A stretch of 64,000 bases of DNA from DATBLY01 sp963705545 (GTDB lineage Bacteria; Actinomycetota; UBA4738; HRBIN12): NCBI GenBank assembly GCA_963705545.1, contig CAVPJX010000001.1, positions 1,488,001 to 1,552,000 of the forward strand, read 5' to 3'. Of the stretch, positions 1 through 8,226 are shown in pieces. The notes beneath the pieces were generated by a model. That model made no database searches, had not been told where the DNA came from, and saw only the letters and a program-made list of their open reading frames with translations. The position numbers and the translations under genes were made by a program. Every line of letters begins with the position of its first letter. The stretch's first letter is position 1.

Positions 1-86
1 GAGGCCAGCAGCAGGCGGGTCTCCTGCAGGTCGGGGTCCTCGTCCCACTCGGAGCCCGTCTCGGGTCCCTCCGTATCGTCGCCCAT
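1..86 (-). CDS. N-terminal fragment of an unidentified protein
   Basis: An ATG at 86-84 on the minus strand opens a frame that runs off the left edge. Only about 28 residues are visible. They are acidic (MGDDTEGPETG..., then EWDEDPD) and end in a more hydrophobic stretch (TRLLLA). No motif identifies the family, and the frame is real only by inference from its codon use and position upstream of the next minus-strand gene. Confidence 0.4.
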   Translation of the reverse strand, partial: MGDDTEGPETGSEWDEDPDLQETRLLLA

Positions 87-153
87 AACCCGGATGGAAC
101 CACATCCGCCGGTCGCTTGGGAGCCTCCCGGGCGAGAACGGGTGCCGAAGCCG

Positions 154-567
154 TCAGGCGCTTGGATCCTCTCGTCGCCACCCAGCCACGAACCACACGG
201 TTCCTCGACCGATCAACAGGAACGTCAGCGTGAACAGCATCGAGACCGCGAGGAACGCGAGGAAGCGTCCCGGCTCGTCGGGGGACCCGACGATCAGCGA
301 CCGTACCGCCACGCCGGCGGGGACCGCCACGAGCCAGGTCCGGAGCAGCGGGGCGAGCCCTCGGCGTCGATACAGGCGCAGGAGGATCGCCGCGCCGAAC
401 CAGGCCGCCAGCAACGGGATCGCGTTCCGGAGGAAGATCGCGAGCTGCGACGCCTCCTGATGTCGCTCCATCCCCACCAGGACGAACACGATCAGCGCGA
501 GGGCGTCGGACACGACGAGCGCGGGCGTGGAGAGCGGTTCCGTGTCTCGCCGGGCAGCGGCTCGCAT
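154..567 (-). CDS. DUF3054 family membrane protein
   Basis: A 137-residue integral membrane protein of the actinobacterial DUF3054 family; its function is unknown. It shows the family's opening pattern, SDALALIVFVLVG followed by a polar RHQEA loop. Then come about four hydrophobic segments (residues roughly 20-35, 45-65, 75-95 and 105-125), with the basic turn RLYRRRG between the second and third. The length matches the family (about 130 residues). It is divergent from the AlkD-like gene with 34 bp between the two starts, so both promoters are packed into that gap. The start is the first ATG after an A/G-rich stretch. Confidence 0.75.
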   Translation of the reverse strand: MRAAARRDTEPLSTPALVVSDALALIVFVLVGMERHQEASQLAIFLRNAIPLLAAWFGAAILLRLYRRRGLAPLLRTWLVAVPAGVAVRSLIVGSPDEPGRFLAFLAVSMLFTLTFLLIGRGTVWFVAGWRREDPSA

Positions 568-589
568 CGCCTCATCATCTCAAGCGCCG

Positions 590-595
590 TACGCT
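590..595 (+). promoter_or_regulatory. -10 box of a probable leaderless promoter (AlkD-like gene)
   Basis: TACGCT lies exactly 6 nt before the ATG at 602, with no Shine-Dalgarno sequence between. A TANNNT box this close implies that transcription begins at or next to the start codon. It also supports 602 rather than the upstream in-frame ATG at 527. Confidence 0.55.
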
Positions 596-601
596 CGCCG
601 C

Positions 602-1339
602 ATGTCGACGTACTCATCGTCGAAGCGTGACCCGGAAGGCTCGCCCGCGCCCGCGACCACCAGGGCGGGTACCCTGCTGGGGGAGCTCCGAGGCGTCGCC
701 GATCCGACGCGTCTGCCGGGCATGGCGCGCGTCAGGATCACGATCGATCGCGCGCTCGGCGTCCCGATCCCCACGCTCCGACGGATCGCCCGCGTGCATC
801 GCGGCGATCATGCGCTAGCGATCGCGCTGTGGGACTCGGGCGTGCACGAAGCGCGGATCCTCGCCTCCATGATCGACGACCCCGCCCGGGTGACGGCCGA
901 GCAGATGGAGGCCTGGGCCGTCGCGTTCGACTCGTGGGACGTGTGCGACCAGGTGACCGGCAACCTGTTCACGCGCACGGCCGACCCGCTCCGGACCGCG
1001 CGCGCGTGGACCGCCCGCCCCGAGCCGTTCGTCCGTCGAGCCGGGTTCGCGATGATCGCAGAGCTGGCCCACCGCGATCGCGCGTCGAGCGACGCGGTAT
1101 GGGAGCGGCAGCTCCCCCTGATCCGGCGAGCGGCGACCGACGAGCGCAACGTCGTGAAGAAGGCGGTGAGCTGGGCGCTCCGGCAGATCGGGAAGCGGAA
1201 CCTGTACCTCAACGGCCGGGCGATCGCTCAGGCGGAGGCGCTCCTCACCCTCGATGCTCGGAGCGCGCGTTGGATCGCACGGGACGCCCTCCGCGAGCTT
1301 CGGAGCGACGCCGTCCGGTCGAGGCTCCGCGAGGACTAG
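602..1339 (+). CDS. AlkD-like DNA alkylation repair protein
   Basis: A 245-residue protein of the DNA alkylation repair (AlkD/AlkC) HEAT-like family. These are glycosylases that remove positively charged alkylated bases such as N3- and N7-alkylpurines. Visible family features are an N-terminal helical repeat with LGVPIPTLRRIAR, the LWDSGVHEARILASMIDD segment, and a DSWDVCDQ motif around residue 120 that includes the acidic residue expected near the lesion. A C-terminal region follows with KKAVSWALRQIGKR. The start at 602 is chosen because a -10 box sits 6 nt upstream and the longer frame would run into the divergent promoter. It converges on the RidA-like gene with a 4-nt overlap. Confidence 0.85.
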   Translation: MSTYSSSKRDPEGSPAPATTRAGTLLGELRGVADPTRLPGMARVRITIDRALGVPIPTLRRIARVHRGDHALAIALWDSGVHEARILASMIDDPARVTAEQMEAWAVAFDSWDVCDQVTGNLFTRTADPLRTARAWTARPEPFVRRAGFAMIAELAHRDRASSDAVWERQLPLIRRAATDERNVVKKAVSWALRQIGKRNLYLNGRAIAQAEALLTLDARSARWIARDALRELRSDAVRSRLRED

Positions 1340-1731
1340 CCCGCTGCGGAGCCGAGCACCGCCTCGGCCTCGAACTCGACCTTCCAACGTGGGTCCAGGA
1401 ACCCCGCCACGACGACCATGGTCGAGGCGGGACGGACGGTGCCGAAGACGGCGCCGAGCCTGGCCGCAACCGACTCCCAGTCGGACGCGTCGGTGAGGTA
1501 CGTCCGGGTCCGCACCACGTCGCCCCAGGTCGCACCCGCCGACTCCAACGCGGCCGCGACGATCTCGAGGCACCGGGCGATCTGCTCGCCCGGATCGGGA
1601 TCGACCTCGCCGTCCGGGCGGATCGGCGCGGTGCCGGACACGAGGACCCGGTCTCCGACGCGGATCGCGCGGCTGAAGCCGATCACCGGTTCGAACGGGG
1701 AACCCGACGAGATCAGCCGACGTTCGGTCAC
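1336..1731 (-). CDS. RidA/YjgF family protein
   Basis: A 131-residue member of the RidA (YjgF/YER057c/UK114) family. Classical RidA hydrolyses reactive enamine/imine intermediates released by PLP enzymes. The conserved core is present: VLVSGTAPI near residue 30, GATWGDVVRTRTYLTD around residues 86-101 carrying the key arginine, and a closing KVEFEAEAVL segment with the conserved glutamate. It is slightly longer than canonical RidA and looks like one of the divergent YjgF-like subgroups, so deaminase activity on imines is inferred rather than shown. It is the last gene before a 68-bp gap that holds the terminator of the MMPL gene. Confidence 0.82.
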   Translation of the reverse strand: MTERRLISSGSPFEPVIGFSRAIRVGDRVLVSGTAPIRPDGEVDPDPGEQIARCLEIVAAALESAGATWGDVVRTRTYLTDASDWESVAARLGAVFGTVRPASTMVVVAGFLDPRWKVEFEAEAVLGSAAG

Positions 1732-1751
1732 GACGGCACCCTAGACGAGGA

Positions 1752-1785
1752 ACGGACCGGGGAGCGCGGGCGCTCCCCGGTCCGT
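1752..1785 (-). terminator. Perfect 15-bp hairpin after the MMPL gene
   Basis: Arms 1752-1766 and 1771-1785 are perfect inverted repeats with a 4-nt loop (cggg). The hairpin starts about 15 nt beyond the MMPL stop codon. There is no long T tract, as is usual in high-GC actinobacteria, but position and stability fit a transcription terminator. Confidence 0.7.
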
Positions 1786-1799
1786 CGCGTGACGTCCGG

Positions 1800-4136
1800 C
1801 TACTGTTGCTCCCGGGCCTCGACCAGCTCGGCAGGCGAGTCCGGCACCGAGAGCGTGTGCGCGGCCTCGTGTCCCTCCACGTCGAGCTTCGGCAGCCACT
1901 GCAGCCACTTCGGCAGATACCAATTGCGGTCCCCGAGCAGCTTCATGGCTGAAGGGACCAGGATCGATCGCACGACCGTGGCATCGAGGAACACGGCCAC
2001 GGCCAGACCGAAGCCCATCTGCTCGAGGCCCGCGATCCGACCGCTCGCGAAGGCGGCGAACACAGCGACCATGATCACGGCGGCGCCCGTGATGATGCCA
2101 CCGGTGGTCCGCAGGCCGAAGGCCACCGCCTCGGAGTTGTCGCCGGACTTGTCGTACTCCTCGCGGATCCGGGTCAGCAGGAAGACCTGGTAGTCCATCG
2201 ACAGGCCGAACAGGATGGAGAAGAGGAACAACGGCAGCCAGGATTCGATCGCGTCGACGCGGATGAACCCGAGGTGGTCGGCGATCCAACCGGCCCACGA
2301 CGGACCGCCCTTCTGGAAGATCAACACGATCAGCCCGTACGCGGCGCCCACCGACAACAGGTTCATCACGATGGCCTTCGCCGGCACCACGACCGACCGG
2401 AACACCACCGTCAGCAGCATGAACGACAGCGAGAGCACGAGCAGGATGATGATCGGCGTGTACTGATCGGAGATGTCGAAGAAGTCCTTGACGATCGCCG
2501 TGTCGCCGCCGACGAGCACGCCCGAGTCTGCGCCGAAGGCTAGAGGGACGTACGTGTCCCGCATCTCGGTGATCGCGGCCACCGCGATCTCGTTCGACGC
2601 GTCAGCCGCCTCGCCGGCCATCGGGAACCGCACGAGCGTCACGGTGCCGTCCGTGCTCGTCTGCGGCGGCAGGGGCTCGGAGAAGGAGGGGTCGTCCGAG
2701 GCGGCCGCCTCCAACGCCTCGATCCCTTGCTGCACGCCGGTGTCGGATGACGACCCAGGGATCACGACGTCCGCGGTCGCCTGACCGCCACCGCTCTCAG
2801 GGAACTTCGCGATCAACGTGTCGAAGGCGTCCTTCGTCTGGATCCCGTCCGGGATCGTGGCGATGCCCGAGAACCCCAGCTTGATCCCACGCCCGTCGTC
2901 CTCGGGGTGCGCCTGCGCCCAATAAGGGAAGGACAGCAGGATCATGAAGCTGGCCGTGAGCACCAGCCACAAGACCGGTCGCGCCATCACGCCGCGTGTC
3001 ACGGTGTCCCAGAACCCCCCGGCCCGACCGTGCTCCAGCGTTCGGCCCCGCCCGAAGACCCGTCCCGGCTTCACGAGGTGGTCCGAGAACAGCGCCATGA
3101 GCGCGGGCAGCAAGGACATGGACAGGGCGATCGAGACGAGGACGACGAGGATCGCGCCGCCGGCGAGTCCGCGGAAGATGGTGGTCGGTACGAGCAGCAT
3201 GCCGGCGAGCGCCAGCACGACCGTGATCCCGCTGAAGAACACGGCACGGTTCGCCGTCGCCCCCGACCTTCCGATCGCCTCGAGGTTGTCACGTCCTCGT
3301 GCGCGCTCCTCGCGGTACCTCGACACGATGAACAGCGAGTAGTCGATCCCGACCGCCAACCCCATCATGGAGATCAGGTTCGGCACGAAGAAGCTGAACC
3401 GCCAGAACTGGCCGATCAGCCCGACCAGCCCGAGCGCGGTGACGATCGCGAAGATCCCCAAGATGATCGGCGTGACGCCCGCGAGCAGCGATCCGAACAC
3501 GATCAGCAGCACGATGATCGCGGCGAAGATGCCGATCGCGTCGCCCCTCTTGAAGTCCTCTTCCGAGATCTTCTTGAAGTCGTCGGTGGAGCTCGGCTCC
3601 CCCAGCATGAACAGCTCCGTGTCACCGGTGGTGTAGCGCTCGCGGATCGTGTTGAGGTCCTCGACGATCGACGCCGTCTGATCGGTGTCCGAAACGAGGA
3701 TGGCGGTGAACAGGACCGCGCTCCCATCCTCTGACGGGATCGGACCGAGCGCGGCTACCGCCGGATCCGCCGCGTCCTCTTCGGAAAGCGGGAACGCGGA
3801 CGGGACGCTGAGCACGACGTTCGGATCGAGGCCTCGGAGGTCGTCGAGCGCCGCGTTGACTTCCTCGGCGAAGGCGGGATCGGCGACCGCCCCTTCACCT
3901 CCCACCATCACGAACGTCTCCGGCGAGACGTCCTGCTCGAGCTTCGCCGCCTCGAGGAGCTTCTGGGCCCGGATCGCCTCCGGGTTGTTCGTGAAGTCGA
4001 AGTCGTTCGTCAGCGCCGGGCTGAGCAGCGTGCTCATCGCCGCGAACCCTGCGATCAGGATGGCCGCCCAGATCCCGACGGTCCTCCACGGGTGGCGGCT
4101 GCTCGCCCGGGCCAGAGCCTCAGGATTGATCCTCAC
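1800..4136 (-). CDS. MMPL/RND family transporter
   Basis: A 778-residue RND-superfamily permease of the MMPL type. Actinobacterial members export lipids or hydrophobic compounds across the cytoplasmic membrane using the proton gradient. The sequence has the two-fold layout of the family: TM1 near residues 18-38, a large extracytoplasmic loop, five clustered helices (about 200-350), a second loop, and a second cluster (about 545-735). Diagnostic segments include GLAVGIDYSLFIVSRYREE in the first half and ILFGLSMDYQVFLLTRIREEY in the second; both carry the acidic residue of the proton relay. The divergent TetR regulator and the palindromic operator in the shared promoter suggest ligand-induced efflux. 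The substrate cannot be read from sequence. Confidence 0.9.
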   Translation of the reverse strand: MRINPEALARASSRHPWRTVGIWAAILIAGFAAMSTLLSPALTNDFDFTNNPEAIRAQKLLEAAKLEQDVSPETFVMVGGEGAVADPAFAEEVNAALDDLRGLDPNVVLSVPSAFPLSEEDAADPAVAALGPIPSEDGSAVLFTAILVSDTDQTASIVEDLNTIRERYTTGDTELFMLGEPSSTDDFKKISEEDFKRGDAIGIFAAIIVLLIVFGSLLAGVTPIILGIFAIVTALGLVGLIGQFWRFSFFVPNLISMMGLAVGIDYSLFIVSRYREERARGRDNLEAIGRSGATANRAVFFSGITVVLALAGMLLVPTTIFRGLAGGAILVVLVSIALSMSLLPALMALFSDHLVKPGRVFGRGRTLEHGRAGGFWDTVTRGVMARPVLWLVLTASFMILLSFPYWAQAHPEDDGRGIKLGFSGIATIPDGIQTKDAFDTLIAKFPESGGGQATADVVIPGSSSDTGVQQGIEALEAAASDDPSFSEPLPPQTSTDGTVTLVRFPMAGEAADASNEIAVAAITEMRDTYVPLAFGADSGVLVGGDTAIVKDFFDISDQYTPIIILLVLSLSFMLLTVVFRSVVVPAKAIVMNLLSVGAAYGLIVLIFQKGGPSWAGWIADHLGFIRVDAIESWLPLFLFSILFGLSMDYQVFLLTRIREEYDKSGDNSEAVAFGLRTTGGIITGAAVIMVAVFAAFASGRIAGLEQMGFGLAVAVFLDATVVRSILVPSAMKLLGDRNWYLPKWLQWLPKLDVEGHEAAHTLSVPDSPAELVEAREQQ

Positions 4137-4195
4137 GGTGCCCCCTTCCGTTCCGGCCCCTCGGCAGCGGCCGATGTCCTTGACGTACGGTGTAT

Positions 4196-4232
4196 GCTTA
4201 CGCTGTACGACCCTAGGGCGTACACCGTAAGC
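4196..4232. promoter_or_regulatory. Inverted-repeat operator between the TetR and MMPL genes
   Basis: Two 14-bp arms, 4196-4209 and 4219-4232, are inverted copies with one mismatch, separated by 9 nt. A further direct half-site, TACGGTGTA at 4186-4194, repeats the core TACGCTGTA with one mismatch. The layout is typical of a TetR dimer operator in a divergent regulator/efflux pair. Confidence 0.65.
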
Positions 4233-4239
4233 TTGTCAA
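4210..4239 (-). promoter_or_regulatory. Probable promoter of the MMPL transporter gene
   Basis: On the minus strand, TTGACA (4239-4234) is followed after 18 nt by TAGGGT (4215-4210). The -35 is a perfect consensus and the -10 keeps the TA...T pattern. The operator palindrome fills the spacer, so a bound repressor would block polymerase directly. Confidence 0.55.
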
Positions 4240-4261
4240 CCCCGACCGAGGTGAACGTTCC

Positions 4262-4996
4262 ATGACTACCACGAGCGCTCGGGGACGACCCGCCCCCAAG
4301 TCGCGCGAGCGACTGACCCGCGACCGGATCGTCGAGGCGGCGCTGCACGTGATGGACACCGAGGGCCTGGACGCCCTGTCGATGCGGCGCGTGGCGCGCG
4401 AGGTGGGAGCCGAGGCGATGTCGCTCTACCACCATGTGCGGGACAAGGACGATCTCCTGCAGGGCGTCTGCGACAAGGTGATGGCTGGCTTCGAGTTCCC
4501 GCAGGACGACGGCGACTGGGGCATGCGCTGTCGCGCGGGGGCGCGCGCCTGGCGGCGCCTGCTGCAGGCGCACCCCGACCTGATGCGGCTGTTCGCCGAG
4601 ACGCACGGACCGGCTCCCACCTCGGCCGAGTCCCTCCGACCCACCGAGTTCGCCCTGGCGTTGATCCGCGAGGCCGGACTCTCCGATCGCGACACGGTCC
4701 AGGCGTTCCATGCCTTCGGCGGCTACATCCAGGGCTTCGTGATGATGGAGGGCGGCTCGATCAAGGGAGCGGGGCACGACGATAACTTCGCCGCGGACGC
4801 GCTCGAGGCCGGCATCTCCCCCGAGGCGTTCCCGGTGCTCTCCGCCGTGGGCCACTACTTCGCCGAGTGCGACGCCGACGAGCAGTTCGAGTTCGGCCTG
4901 GACCTGATGATCCGCGGGCTGGAGGCCATGGTCGCCGCACGCCCGGACGACGGATCGCGCGCCGGCACGGACCCCACCGGCCCGGACGCCGACTAG
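4262..4996 (+). CDS. TetR family transcriptional regulator (TetR_C type)
   Basis: A 244-residue repressor. The N-terminal helix-turn-helix is clear at about residues 20-65: LTRDRIVEAALHVMDTEG, then MRRVAREVGAEAMSLYHHV, which is the recognition helix and family signature. The rest fits the TetR_C-type ligand-binding and dimerisation domain, with about 160 helical residues. It is divergent from the MMPL exporter across 125 bp that contain an inverted-repeat operator, so autorepression plus control of the exporter is the natural inference. The inducer is unknown. Its 3' end overlaps the convergent kbl stop by 4 nt. Confidence 0.9.
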   Translation: MTTTSARGRPAPKSRERLTRDRIVEAALHVMDTEGLDALSMRRVAREVGAEAMSLYHHVRDKDDLLQGVCDKVMAGFEFPQDDGDWGMRCRAGARAWRRLLQAHPDLMRLFAETHGPAPTSAESLRPTEFALALIREAGLSDRDTVQAFHAFGGYIQGFVMMEGGSIKGAGHDDNFAADALEAGISPEAFPVLSAVGHYFAECDADEQFEFGLDLMIRGLEAMVAARPDDGSRAGTDPTGPDAD

Positions 4997-6171
4997 ATCA
5001 GCCGAAGCTCCCTGCCGACGCGGCCGAAGATCTCGAGCGCCTCCGCCAGGTCGTCGGCCGTGTGATCGGCCGTCACGATCGTGCGGACCCGAGCCTCCCC
5101 CCGGGCGACGGTCGGGAACACGATCGCCGGGCAGAACACTCCCTCCTCGAACAGGCGACGGGCGAACGTTTGGGTGGCCTCCTCGTCTCGCGTGATCGCG
5201 GGGGTGATCGGCGTCTCGGACATCCCGGTGTCGAACCCGAGCTCTCGAAGCCCCGACTTGAACGAGGCTGAGCGCTCACGCAGACGGACGAGCCGGTCGG
5301 GCTCGTCAGCGATCACGTCGAGGGCGGCCAGGCATGCGGCCACGACCGCGGGAGGCGCGGATGTCGAGAACAGGTACGGGCGCCCGCGATTCTGCAGCCA
5401 GCCGATCAGGTGCGGTGGACCGGCGATGAACCCTCCGAGGACGCCGATCGCCTTCGACAGAGTGCCGACCTGGACGTCGACACGCCCGTGCAGCCCGAAG
5501 TGGTCCACGGTCCCGGCGCCGCCCTCCCCGAGCACACCGGTCGCGTGCGCGTCGTCGAGCATCATGATCGCGCCCCGCCGCTCGGCGACCTCGACCAGAT
5601 CCGTCAGCGGCGCGATGTCGCCATCCATCGAGAAGACCCCGTCGGTGATCAGGAGCTGACGACGTCCGGGACCTGCGCTCTCCGCGAGCAGGACGTCGGC
5701 GGCCTCGACGTCCTTGTGTGGGTAGACCCTGATCTCTGCCCGCGAGAGCCGGGCCCCGTCGATGATGGACGCGTGGTTCAGTCGGTCCGAGACGATCACG
5801 TCCTCCTTCGACAGGATCGCCGCGACCGTGCCGGCGTTCGCGGTGAACCCCGACTGGAACATCAGCGCGTCGTCGGCCCGCTTGAACGCCGCGAAGCGGC
5901 GTTCAAGCTCGCGGTGCATCGCCATCGACCCCGCGATCGTGCGGACCGCCCCGGTCCCGGCGCCGTAGCGGAGCGCCGCGTCCGCCGCCGCGCGGTTCAT
6001 CCGGGGATGGTTCGCGAGGCCGAGGTAGTTGTTCGAGGCCAGGTTGATGACGTCGCGGCCGTCGAACCGAGCGCGGGCTCCGGTCGGTCCCTCCAGCGTC
6101 CGGGGATGCAGGAGCAATCCGTCGCGCTCCAAGGACGCGAGCTCGTCCTTCAGGTAGTCGAGTGCAGTCAT
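4993..6171 (-). CDS. kbl: Glycine C-acetyltransferase (2-amino-3-ketobutyrate CoA ligase)
   Basis: A 392-residue PLP-dependent alpha-oxoamine synthase. It splits 2-amino-3-ketobutyrate with CoA into glycine and acetyl-CoA, the second step of threonine catabolism. The PLP lysine is K240 in GTLSKAIGVLGGFIAG. LASNNYLGLANHP near residue 42 and the LDDAHATGVLG motif with the PLP-contacting aspartate are also present. Length and motifs match Kbl rather than BioF or 5-aminolevulinate synthase. The tdh location just upstream (one nucleotide between stop and start) settles the assignment: the two genes form a tdh-kbl operon, as in many bacteria. Confidence 0.92.
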   Translation of the reverse strand: MTALDYLKDELASLERDGLLLHPRTLEGPTGARARFDGRDVINLASNNYLGLANHPRMNRAAADAALRYGAGTGAVRTIAGSMAMHRELERRFAAFKRADDALMFQSGFTANAGTVAAILSKEDVIVSDRLNHASIIDGARLSRAEIRVYPHKDVEAADVLLAESAGPGRRQLLITDGVFSMDGDIAPLTDLVEVAERRGAIMMLDDAHATGVLGEGGAGTVDHFGLHGRVDVQVGTLSKAIGVLGGFIAGPPHLIGWLQNRGRPYLFSTSAPPAVVAACLAALDVIADEPDRLVRLRERSASFKSGLRELGFDTGMSETPITPAITRDEEATQTFARRLFEEGVFCPAIVFPTVARGEARVRTIVTADHTADDLAEALEIFGRVGRELRLI

Positions 6172-6172
6172 G

Positions 6173-7234
6173 TCACCCTCCCGGCAGCAGGATCACCTTG
6201 CCGGCGTCGCCGGCGGCCGTCGTCGCGAACGCATCCTCGTACGCCGTGAGCGGGAACCGATGCGTGATCACCGGCGACACATCCACACGCCCGGTCGAGA
6301 GCAGGGTCGTGGTCTGCTGCCAGGTGCGGAACATCTCGCGCCCGGTGATCCCCTGCAGCCGAGCCTCCTTGAAGATGACCTGATCGTTCAGGTCGAGCGT
6401 GACCGGACCGTCCGGCAGGCCGAGGAGCGACATCCGTCCACCGCGCGCGAGCATCCGCGTGCCCTGATCGATCGCCACGGCGTTCCCGCTCATCTCCAGG
6501 ACGACCTCGGCGCCGACGCCGCCGGTCGCCTCGAGCACGGCCTGCACGGGATCGACCTCGACCGGATCGATCAGGAGGTCCGCCCCGAGCCCACGCGCCA
6601 TCTCCCGGCGGTTCGGGTTCGGTTCGATCGCGATCACCTTCCAGGCGCCGAGGGAACGCGCGATCCCGACTGCGAACAGTCCGATCGGTCCGCAGCCGAG
6701 CACCGCGACGGGGTTCGTCGCGATGTCCTCGCCGCCGCCCGTGCCGAACGCCGCGTGGACCCCGTTGCCGAACGGCTCCATGATCGACGCGACGTCCGGG
6801 TGGATGCCCTCGCCTACCACCCATGCGTTCGCGGAGGGGAGCACGACGAAGTCGGCGAACGCGCCGTCCGTGTCGACGCCGAGGATGCGGAGGTGCTCAC
6901 AGATGTGCGGGCGCCCGCCGCGACACGTGGAGCAGCGCCCGCACGCGATATGCGTCTCCGCCGCGACGAACGCGCCGGGCTCGAGGTGGTGGACCTCGGT
7001 GCCGACCGACTCGACCGTCCCGGCCACCTCGTGCCCGAACGTCATCGGCAGACGGCGGATCCGGTTCGCGGCCCACTCGTTCCAGTCGTAGATGTGCAGG
7101 TCGGTCCCGCAGAGCGACGCCGCGTGGACCCGGACGAGCACCTCGCCCTCGCCGGGCACGGGGATCGGCATCTCCTCGAGGCGGGCACCGCGCTCCGCCG
7201 CGGTCTTGCGGAGGGCGCGCATCGTCCCGGTCAC
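6173..7234 (-). CDS. tdh: L-threonine 3-dehydrogenase
   Basis: A 353-residue zinc-dependent medium-chain dehydrogenase that oxidises L-threonine to 2-amino-3-ketobutyrate with NAD+. C42 in SLCGTDLH and the FGHEVAG histidine are catalytic zinc ligands. The structural zinc lobe is CGRCSTCRGGRPHIC, and the Rossmann motif is VLGCGPIGLFAVG. The WNEWA sequence after DLHIYD is characteristic of threonine dehydrogenase. The start is a GTG at 7234, chosen because a TACGCT box lies exactly 6 nt upstream with no ribosome-binding site. An ATG four codons downstream (7222) is the alternative. It is cotranscribed with kbl. Confidence 0.92.
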   Translation of the reverse strand: MTGTMRALRKTAAERGARLEEMPIPVPGEGEVLVRVHAASLCGTDLHIYDWNEWAANRIRRLPMTFGHEVAGTVESVGTEVHHLEPGAFVAAETHIACGRCSTCRGGRPHICEHLRILGVDTDGAFADFVVLPSANAWVVGEGIHPDVASIMEPFGNGVHAAFGTGGGEDIATNPVAVLGCGPIGLFAVGIARSLGAWKVIAIEPNPNRREMARGLGADLLIDPVEVDPVQAVLEATGGVGAEVVLEMSGNAVAIDQGTRMLARGGRMSLLGLPDGPVTLDLNDQVIFKEARLQGITGREMFRTWQQTTTLLSTGRVDVSPVITHRFPLTAYEDAFATTAAGDAGKVILLPGG

Positions 7235-7240
7235 GGCCGG

Positions 7241-7246
7241 AGCGTA
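7241..7246 (-). promoter_or_regulatory. -10 box of a probable leaderless promoter (tdh-kbl)
   Basis: TACGCT on the minus strand is followed by 6 nt and then the GTG start of tdh. It is the same spacing and hexamer as before the AlkD-like and P450 genes. Confidence 0.5.
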
Positions 7247-7314
7247 TCGTCCGATACCGGGAACCGCGCGGACGTCGTCGGCCGTCCCAATCCGATACCG
7301 ATCGAGGAGGCCTC

Positions 7315-8220
7315 ATGAAGCACCGGTTGCTGGGCTCGGTCCTCGTGCTCGTCCTCGTGCTCGCGGCGGCCGCCTGCGCCGGTTCCGCGACGGACACCGG
7401 AGACGGCGGGACCACCGGCGGGGCGACCGGCGGGGCGACCGGCGGGACCGGGATCACCCACCCGGCCGGCGCGAACGAGCTCGTCCTGCGTGTCCACCAG
7501 GAAGGCGGCTTCGTCCCGATCGACTACACGATCGCGGCCGTTCCCGGCTTCTCGCTGTTCGGCGACGGCACGGCGATCACGTCCGGGCCGCAGATCGAGA
7601 TCTACCCGGGTCCGGCGCTCCCGAACCTGATCGCCACACCGCTCACGGATGACGGCGTGGAGGCGCTGCTCCAGGCGGCGATCGACGCCGGGCTCGAGAA
7701 GGACGGCGATCACGTCGACCTCGGAAGCGTCGGGATCTCGGACATGCCCACCACGGTCTTCACGCTCGTCGTCGACGGGACCGAGCACGTGACCCGCGTG
7801 TACGCGCTCGGTGCTCTCGCCGAGCAGCCGGCGGGGATGAGCGACGAGGAATGGGCGATCCGGCAGGCTCTCGAGACCTTCGCGGGCCAGGTCGGAGACC
7901 TCCGCGCATGGCTCCCCGCCGGTTCGGTGGGCGAGGACGCCCCGTACGTGCCGTCCGCGATGCGGATCTTCGTCGGGCCGTACACCGCCGATCCCCAGCT
8001 CGAGCAGTCGGAGGTCGCGTGGCCGCTCGACACGGACCTCGCGTCGGTCGGTCGGCCGACCGACTTCGACGATCGTCGGTGCGCGGTGATCGACGGCTCC
8101 GACCTGCAGACGCTGTGGCCACTCGCCGAGCAGGCGAACCAACTGACGCCCTGGACGAGCGAGGGCGGCGTCTACGCGATCGTGTTCCGACCGCTGTTGC
8201 CCGACGAGTCTGGCTGCTGA
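7315..8220 (+). CDS. Putative lipoprotein, unknown function
   Basis: A 301-residue protein with a clear lipoprotein signal peptide: basic start MKHR, hydrophobic core LLGSVLVLVLVLAAAA, then the lipobox cysteine in AAACAGS at about residue 19. The mature start is a low-complexity TGGATGGATGG linker encoded by tandem 12-bp repeats. The remainder has no motif I recognise; it contains LRVHQEGGFVPIDY and a DRRCAVI segment. An AGGAGG stretch just before the ATG at 7315 fixes the start; the frame is open far upstream but that part has no coding character. It sits convergent with the DEAD-box helicase and is probably monocistronic. Confidence 0.75.
   Translation: MKHRLLGSVLVLVLVLAAAACAGSATDTGDGGTTGGATGGATGGTGITHPAGANELVLRVHQEGGFVPIDYTIAAVPGFSLFGDGTAITSGPQIEIYPGPALPNLIATPLTDDGVEALLQAAIDAGLEKDGDHVDLGSVGISDMPTTVFTLVVDGTEHVTRVYALGALAEQPAGMSDEEWAIRQALETFAGQVGDLRAWLPAGSVGEDAPYVPSAMRIFVGPYTADPQLEQSEVAWPLDTDLASVGRPTDFDDRRCAVIDGSDLQTLWPLAEQANQLTPWTSEGGVYAIVFRPLLPDESGC
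7414..7449 (+). repeat. Tandem 12-bp repeat in the lipoprotein linker
   Basis: The unit ACCGGCGGGGCG occurs at 7414-7425 and 7426-7437, followed by a degenerate third copy. It encodes the repeating TGGA linker just after the lipidated cysteine. Length variation between strains would be expected. Confidence 0.8.
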
Positions 8221-8226
8221 GCGTCG

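Noticed and set aside
829..2193. A 454-codon open frame spanning the AlkD-like gene and the start of the MMPL region
   Set aside because: It overlaps well-identified genes in other frames and crosses the MMPL terminator.
7315..7450. Upstream extension of the lipoprotein frame (to 6823)
   Set aside because: The extension is antisense to tdh and arginine/proline-rich, while the ATG at 7315 has a ribosome-binding site and begins a clean lipoprotein signal peptide.
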